A stretch of 64,000 bases of DNA from Tenodera sinensis (lineage: Eukaryota; Arthropoda; Insecta; Mantodea; Mantidae): assembly GCA_030765045.1 (NCBI GenBank), contig CM060965.1:147868374-147932373 (forward strand). Direction: 5' to 3'. Made by a program: the position numbers and the translations under genes. The notes below the pieces were generated by a model. The model was not told the DNA's origin and did no database searches. It was given only the letters and a program-made list of their open reading frames with translations. Shown here in pieces: positions 57,870 to 64,000 of this stretch (within the stretch, counting starts at the first letter, position 1; the number at the start of each line of letters is the position of its first letter).

Positions 57870-58333
57870 GAGTAGAACTCTGCTACTGCAAATTAATTGG
57901 ATGTGTGATCTGTTTGATTTGGAAATGTTCGGATTATCCGAAAAATGGAAAAAATGTGTATAAATTCAGTTATAGGATTAACAGCTACAAGATCATGTAG
58001 CATAGCAATGTGAGGAAGTGATAACATTGCTTTTACCATGCACAGCATAATGACAATGTATTCTTTTGACCTGTGGACATAGCCGATTGCATGCAATAGT
58101 GGCACTACGTAGGTAGTTCTGTTTGGTTCGCTATTGTTGCCTATAGCAAAGTTCAGCAAAACATTTTTGTGCATAAACATTTTATTCCGATGTGTGTAGT
58201 TTCAATAATAAGTTTCTTAGTTGTATAATAAAAATGCTTTCTCTACACTATAAAGAAGTTTTTTATTGTTTTTTCTAAATTATGGATTTTGTGTTCGGAT
58301 TATCCAAAATTTCAGATTAGCGGTGTTCTACTG
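57870..58333. mobile_element. pogo/Tigger-like MITE, TA target site
   Basis: GAGTAGAACTCTGCTACTGC at the left and reversed CAGTAGAACACCGCTAATCT at the right, with TA at 57868-57869 and 58334-58335. GTTCGGATTATCC occurs inside both ends. No transposase was recognised. Confidence 0.7.
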
Positions 58334-58431
58334 TATTAGGAAAAGGCTGTTTAGATCTGTTTATCCTCCTTTAGAAAACCTATATTGAAAATTTGAAAGA
58401 AGTAAAATAAGATTGCATCATGAACATTTTA

Positions 58432-59293
58432 AAGTAAAAAAATCTGATGTGCTGCACTCATGACTTTCTCTACTCTTGTACAAACTATTTGTACAAATTC
58501 TTATTCCTATATCTTCTTCGTCTTAGTTGAGATAAACATTTGTACAACTTATCTTATTGCTTATTTCCTTGTAGGTGCAAGGGGAAAGTTAGAATACAGA
58601 AGGCTTTGAGCGATAGTCACATCTTTTGAAGCTTTGAGAATCTCTTCTCTTTGCACACTTGCCATATAAAAAACTGAGCAACGATGATCCATTTCACGAA
58701 AGTGTGAAGTTTTCCGAAACACACATAACAAGGAATATCTCCGAAATGGTTAACCCTACAAGAAAATTCATTGAGACATAAGTTGTGTATTTTAGCAAGA
58801 TCTACATTTTTTGTATAGTATGATTTGGTCTATCTCTAACAGTTTACCAGTTATGCAAAAGTCGTCCAGAGTAAATACGACTACCGGAGCTATAGTCAGA
58901 AAATTCAAGATATACATTTCATTTGCCATAAAAATATCTCAAACATATGACATTTTAATCAAAATCATTACAGCCATTTTCAAGAAAATCAAAATTTTTT
59001 GAAAAATTTTCCATGTAAAGGGTAGTTTAGGGTGGGGCTATTTTCTTCAAAATCTTCATGTCACCTCCTTGAAAGACATTAAACTTAAATACCAACTTTG
59101 GTTTTTAACCGACTTTTTGTTTTTGAGTTATGCTGTCCACAGACTGACTGACACACAGACACACACATGGACCTTTTTCTAAAAATGCTTTTTTTGGATT
59201 CAGGGGGTCTCAAAACATATATTTCCGATGAAATCTCGACATCGAATTTTTGGCTGGAATACAATACTTACTCTACTTACCAGTAGAGAAAGT
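58432..59293 (+). repeat. repeat A, most complete copy
   Basis: It has one 250-bp unit (58432-58670), the body, a short CA-rich slot (59148-59166), GGACCTTTTTCTAAAAATGC and a 3' end ACTTACCAGTAGAGAAAGT. ACTTTCTCTACT at 58463-58474 is the exact reverse complement of AGTAGAGAAAGT at 59282-59293, a possible TIR. It abuts the LINE 3' end directly. Confidence 0.8.
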
Positions 59294-60100
59294 TGTTGTT
59301 GTTAGCTAATGGTGGATTTCTGACAATGAAGTCATTAATTCTCTTGCTCTCCAATATTTTTCACTGATGGATGGGGCACTAGAAGTGGCCGGGCATATTT
59401 GAAGGTGGTCTTGATCCATTTCCTCTTGCAGATCACATAGAGGACAGAGTGGTGAAGAATATATCCCAATTCTGTTTAAATGTTTTGCCAGACAATCATG
59501 TCCTGTAATCAACCTGAAGGTTGCAACTTCTGTTTTTCGAGGATACTCAGGAATTACTGTTTGAATGTTTGGTAGTTCCCATCTTTTATTCTTTGATTTT
59601 TCATAGTATATTTTGCAATAATTTTTTTGAATTCAGAGTTGACTAATCTTTTAGCTGCATAAAATGGTAGATTAACTATAGATTTTTGTACACCGCTGGT
59701 ACCCTTTTTTGTAAGAAAATCAGCTTTCTCATTACCACTCAGTCCACAGTGAGCTGGTATCCATTGGAAGACTAGGTGTTCTTGAAGTGCTGTTAGATGG
59801 GTAAGGATTTTCCAACATTTTATAATTGTTTGGTTTTTTGGTGACAACTTGGAAGTAATTGCTATAATTGCTGCCCTGGAATCTGAGAGAATAACTGCTT
59901 GCTGAAAATGTGAAATTCTGTACAAAATTTTGTAGGGCCATTTGAATTGCTTCAATTTCTCCATCAAAGTTTGTAGTTTCATAACTTAAAGATTTGTAAT
60001 AGGAAAAGAGGTACATGTGACTCCAGCACCTGCTCCATCTTGGTTTGATATCAGTGATCCATCAGTATAAATATAGAGCCATTCATGTTCTGGAAATCTA
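59294..60100 (-). pseudogene. LINE RNase H and zinc-finger tail, split copy (3' part)
   Basis: The minus strand reads the RNase H start, SDSRAAIIAITSKLSPKNQT, WIPAHCGLSGNEKADFLTKK, and the tail SPLCPLCDLQEEMDQDHLQI. It ends with TTAGCTAACAACAACA at the 3' end. It is the same family as 1-1360 and 38258-38844. It is interrupted at 60100 by a TIR element. Confidence 0.9.
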
Positions 60101-61606
60101 AAGCGCGTCTCACCCTTAAAAGACAGTACACGTTAAATGGAGCGCAGTGTTGCAACATGTACTAGTTGCGAATCTCTCTTCGCGAGCGACTCGAGGTGGC
60201 CTGAGTCCTGTACTTAGTCCTTCAATTGCTGCTTGACGAGACGGACACTTTTAACTTTGGTATCCCTCCACGCCTTTGTTACTGTATGACCTAAATTTAC
60301 AAATGACTCGTCTGTATAAACAATTGATTTCCCCTGGTCCCTAAACCTTTTACGTCTTTTAGATATTTATGTCGCCATCTGATGATATCGATATCGTCTC
60401 TTTCTATTAATATGCACTTGTTACCCTTTCTTTCATATTCGAACCCCAAATCAGAGTAGCCATTGAGAAATTTGGTAGGGTCTCATCATTGTTGAACTGT
60501 GACAAAATTATATTCAGCATGGGTGGAATATTTGCAAACTGTAAAGAATGAACAATTCGCCGCACTCCACCTTGCACTATTCAATCATATTGCGTTAACC
60601 TAGCGTTTTGTGTAGTCCCGCCCCTTTTGCTTTCTTTTTCGAAGGCGTTCTTAGAGGTCCTTCCATTAGTTCCTTTTTAATCATACACACTACTGCTTCT
60701 GAACACCCGATAGCCTTAGCTGTTTCTTTTACTGCCTTTACTGCCAAGCATTTTGCTTCAAAAATAATCTAATACATTCATAATTATTTGGCGTTCTTTA
60801 CTTCTTAATTTACCAACATATCGTCTCTTCCTAACTTCCCCCTCCATAACTACAAATATTTACAAAAATATTAAACAAATAACGCAATAACAGCTCACAG
60901 TTACACACACGCCTTCTTTCGAACTAATGTTAGTGCTGCTCCTTATACTATCTTCTGTGTCAGGCCTGACGCTGAATAGATGAATACCTTTTGTTTGCCT
61001 TATTGGATAAAAGAAAGAGGTTACTGCCTTTTGGTTTATTTTAAAAACTTTCTCCAACCTTCCTCAACATTTGTTCTCGCTGGTTCCCTGATGTAAACTC
61101 AATAACAAAAAAGTTTCACACTGTGTAACTTTTGCAGTGCACAGATATAAAATTTTCCGAAAACATTTAATTTAAAAAATTATAACCCTTAACTGGGTAA
61201 ACATAGAGAATTCAAAGTAGGCAGGTAGTAGCACTATAGTTTACTCTACCTAAGAAAAAAATATAGATGCATTGTATCAGTTAGTTTGTTAGTTAGTGCG
61301 TGATGAGTGTAGAAACAGCAAATATCGGACTTCTATTGAAAAAAACGTTTTCTGAAGAAATTTGGACCTATAGAAATGTATAATGACTCTGAAAAGGACA
61401 TAACCTGATAGAGAAAAAAATTCTGCATAGGATAATGTGTTCAAACCTGAAATTTATAACAAATGAATATTTATACCATGCTATTAGGAATGTGGCAACA
61501 GAGCGAGGGTAGAAAAGGACGCGGCTAATGGCAACTTGTATGCGCTAGATAGAGACAGAGATGTCCCATTTAACTCCATACTGTCTTCTAAGAGTGAAAC
61601 GCTATA
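60101..61606. mobile_element. Tc1/mariner-superfamily element inserted in the LINE
   Basis: Left AAGCGCGTCTCACCCTTAAA with AGACAGTA and reversed right TATAGCGTTTCACTCTTAGA with AGACAGTA are inverted ends, with TA on both sides (60099-60100, 61607-61608). Excising it restores GAAATCTAGTATGGATTG exactly as in the uninterrupted LINE at 138-155. Confidence 0.85.
60225..60847 (-). pseudogene. DDE_3-type transposase pseudogene, internally deleted
   Basis: The minus strand starts at ATG 60847 (MEGEVRKRRYVGKLRSKERQ). Across frameshifts it continues KCLAVKAVKETAKAIGCSEA (HTH), PLRTPSKKKAK, DPTKFLNGYSDLGFEYERKG, LIERDDIDIIRWRHKYLK and KRFRDQGKSIVYTDESFVN (first catalytic aspartate region). The second aspartate and glutamate part is missing; sequence jumps to the left TIR. 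Confidence 0.8.
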
Positions 61607-61928
61607 TAGTATGGATTGTCTCTAATGCCAATAATTTTAGAACAGTAGTTGGAGTATCACTTTTCTTAACTTCTTCTGTCAGGTGTAAATAATATGTGAT
61701 GTCTAATGTATGTGTCGGATTGACTTTAGATATGAAGTTTTCCTTTGAATTAGGAAGGTGTACATTTTTCTTGATGTCTTGAATTTTGGAAAGAAAGCTC
61801 TCCTGAGTCTTTAGTGTATGTGTAAAATTTCTCTTGTGCCATGTATTGAATGGGAGTCTGATCAGTTTTTCGTGTTGAATAAGAGCCGCTTTTTCTATTT
61901 CATATTCAATGGGGTATTGGTTGGTTAG
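61607..61928 (-). pseudogene. LINE RT C-terminus, split copy (5' part)
   Basis: The minus strand reads QYPIEYEIEKAALIQHEKLI, then RLPFNTWHKRNFTHTLKTQE and LKLLALETIHT. It is nearly identical to 139-460. It stops abruptly near 61928, a 5' truncation. Confidence 0.9.
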
Positions 61929-61929
61929 T

Positions 61930-62985
61930 TTACCCCTCAAGTCATATTTCATAAATATTGAAGAGACTTAGCAGTAAATGTAACCGCTTTTTAGAGAGCA
62001 CCATATTTTTATGTTTTGGCGGTCACATCGCTCTCTCTCAACCCCCAGAATGTCTGGAGGACCACACCTGTCGTTGGTTTACGGGTCTCACCGACCTGAC
62101 CGGAAGAGTTATCAAAATAAATTCACTGACCATATCCTCTGATTACCAGTCAGAGGACGTATTACATGCCATGACAGGTCAGCATGTTAGTGGTTAAGGT
62201 TTTATAGAGAAATGGAGAGGTTGGAAAAATAGACTCCCTAGCCCTCAAGAACCCTAATAGCATCGGGGTCGGAAGAGAACAAGAGATGACCAAGGTAAGG
62301 TCAGATAGAAAAGTTACAGTGAGGAGCAAAACACCAGTAAGTGGAAGTAATGTTCTGCTCAGCTTGGGTACCTTGTGGTTGCCATTCACATATCCCCCAG
62401 ACGGAGACCCCTGAGTAGAGAAAGTAAAAACTGCAACAAAACATAATGTGCATTTGTATTTGGACATTTAAATTTCCAAAACTACAATCAGATCCTGCAC
62501 AATGTTTAGGGTTATTTTTTCTAAGGAAATTTTTAAAAGAGTTTTTATTTTCCCCCAAATTTTTGTTGAAAATTCAGTATCAAGTACCATTAAGAGCAGT
62601 ACAGTAATGATATGTAAAATCAATTATTTGCTAAGTGAAAATAGGCAAAAACATTAATCAGGTACAATATTCAGTCAATTTGTAACACTAAACTTCACTT
62701 GCACCTTTAAAACATTGTTTGAGATGTTATTGCTTCTCAGATAAAGTTGATTGGCATTATAAGTCGGAGACATATGTCAAGCTAACGTTGAAAACAGGTG
62801 TGATCAACCTGCTCTGTCTATCCAATGACAGGATTTTGAAATTCATTATTTGATCTTTGTATTTTGAGATGAAAAAGTTTCTCAGATTGGAGAGTTCTAA
62901 AGCATAGCTGAAATTTCTTACTAGGTAAGAACCGGGGTCTAGTTCATGGTGAAGCTCCAGAAATGTGCAGCAAAAACATTTATGT
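61930..62985. other. possible unclassified repeat at 62030-62210; remainder featureless
   Basis: A GC-richer segment (CCAGAATGTCTGGAGGACCA, TTTACGGGTCTCACCGACCT, then CATGACAGGTCAGCATGTTA) looks like part of a retroposon, but no second copy exists in the window. Confidence 0.3.
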
Positions 62986-63275
62986 ACTTATTATTTATTT
63001 ATGCCAACAAACTTACTGTTGGTGTTTTTAAACACACAAGCCGTGTGTGAGCAAAGTTTAAGAGGTAGAACTGGAACTTAATTTGTCTCTGATGTGAGAC
63101 TGCCTTTGTGGTTTACCAGGAGAAATATGAACTGGTTTGAGAATTTAATGCCACTTTGGCAGTTTGTCACAAAAGCTCAATGGTTAGAGCAGACGCCTGG
63201 TAAGCGGAAGGTGTGTGGTTCAAATCCCAGTTGTGGCATTGAATCTTTAAGTTCCAGTTCTACCTCTTAAATTTA
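62986..63275 (+). mobile_element. SINE-4 with inverted tail
   Basis: The first 95 bp (TTATTTATTTATGCCAACAA to TAAGAGGTAGAACTGGAACT) are the tail in minus orientation. The rest is the body and tRNA-like module in plus orientation (AAGCTCAATGGTTAGAGCAG, B box GGTTCAAATCCC), ending AAGTTCCAGTTCTACCTCTT. The tail is therefore inverted relative to the body. Confidence 0.75.
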
Positions 63276-64000
63276 TGTACTTGCTTATATATGATGTTGC
63301 AAGAAGTGTTCACTGTGAGATTTTGAAGTTTCATTGTTTTTTTCCTATATATAACTTACTGCAATCTATACAGTATTCCATATACACTGCTCAAGGTAAT
63401 TAGAGGGCAAGATTTTGTTAGGGCATAGTATTTTTCCAGTTTGTACACATTTGATTAAGATATGCAGTTCACCACGATAGCTTTCAAAGCCATAGCCTGC
63501 TGACAATATTACAATATCTTGTGTTATATTGAAAACTTGGTGCTGACTTTTTAATAATATTGTACTTTGAGTTGAGCTATGAGATTCTTTTTCTATCCCA
63601 GGTCGTGGTACGGGTGAAATGAACGAACACAGGATGTAAATTTTACTATATCACTTTTATTTGCACTTTTTTCATCGAATATTACACTCGTTACAATTAA
63701 ATTAACTTTCGTTGCACCTGGATATATTTCCTTGATAGTCTTTTCACATTATCAGTTATTTTAGACCGGTTTTAGTGTCCATATCTACGCGTGTCACAAA
63801 ACGTGTCTTTCCTTTCCGGACTCCAAGATGCTACTAAGAAAAAAGTTGGCGCCTCTGTACATAATGCTTTTGTATTCATACGCGTATGCACTCATTTTCC
63901 CGCGAAGTACACTTTGAAACCCTCCTACACGCTAAATAGTTCCTGTAATGTTAGGGAAGCGATCTTTATCTATCTTCCCTACACTTTTAACATTAAATAT
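63276..64000. other. no recognised feature
   Basis: AT-rich with no domain, SINE head or TIR recognised before the window edge. Confidence 0.4.

Noticed and set aside
62730..62870. Candidate exon frame after CTTCTCAG (KVDWHYKSETYVKLTLKTGV)
   Set aside because: No convincing donor, ends in a stop within 40 codons, no recognised similarity.

Overview
The window is a piece of a large, AT-rich animal genome, most likely an insect. The evidence is its mix of mobile elements: Jockey-type and RNase H-bearing non-LTR retrotransposons, Ty3/Gypsy, Penelope-like elements (PLEs), mariner/Tc1, pogo/Tigger, hAT, piggyBac and several tRNA-derived SINEs. I suspect a polyneopteran (cockroach, termite or similar), but only on general impression. 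There are no bacterial features, CRISPR arrays or operons. Nearly all recognisable coding sequence belongs to decayed mobile elements. Host coding sequence is limited to two likely exons, at 26546-26628 and 55283-55458 on the plus strand, with good splice signals. If they belong to one gene, a roughly 28.7-kb interval filled with transposons lies between them.

Layout. 1-1360: minus-strand LINE reverse transcriptase (RT) with an RNase H start. 1687-3296: tandem copies of a modular dispersed repeat, here called repeat A, ending in a CA microsatellite. 3464-3702: SINE-1. 3965-7860: minus-strand Jockey element with gag, endonuclease and RT. 8673-11352: repeat A split around an intact 509-codon ORF of a recurrent, uncharacterised zinc-binding family. 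11845-13628: 5'-truncated Jockey with an open RT. 13836-19365: SINEs, a MITE, a LINE zinc-finger tail, repeat A units and a mariner MITE. 21075-24650: hAT transposase, then a second Jockey with a gag-RT deletion fusion. 24920-35545: SINEs, palindromes, a Harbinger-like MITE, a fold-back mariner and a Tigger element carrying a young SINE.

36022-38187 is a hAT element with a perfect 8-bp target duplication. It is followed by LINE RNase H, another hAT remnant and a piggyBac pseudogene (39580-41275). 42580-48345 is a minus-strand Gypsy element whose RT is split by a 3.27-kb TIR element (44506-47778). That TIR element carries an inverted PLE dimer and another repeat A. 49560-54514 holds two long ATT arrays, a SINE-3 with target duplication and a second inverted PLE dimer carrying the GIY-YIG endonuclease. 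55532-59293 holds a fold-back mariner, a Tigger-like MITE and repeat A. 59294-61928 is the LINE again, split cleanly by a Tc1/mariner-superfamily element. 62986-63275 is SINE-4.

The most striking structures are the two head-to-head PLE dimers. Each is a long palindrome with hammerhead-ribozyme-like motifs facing outward. One whole dimer is bounded by a single 13-bp target duplication, so the palindrome seems to have been inserted as one unit. All reading was by eye without alignment software, so boundaries are approximate unless a target duplication fixes them.
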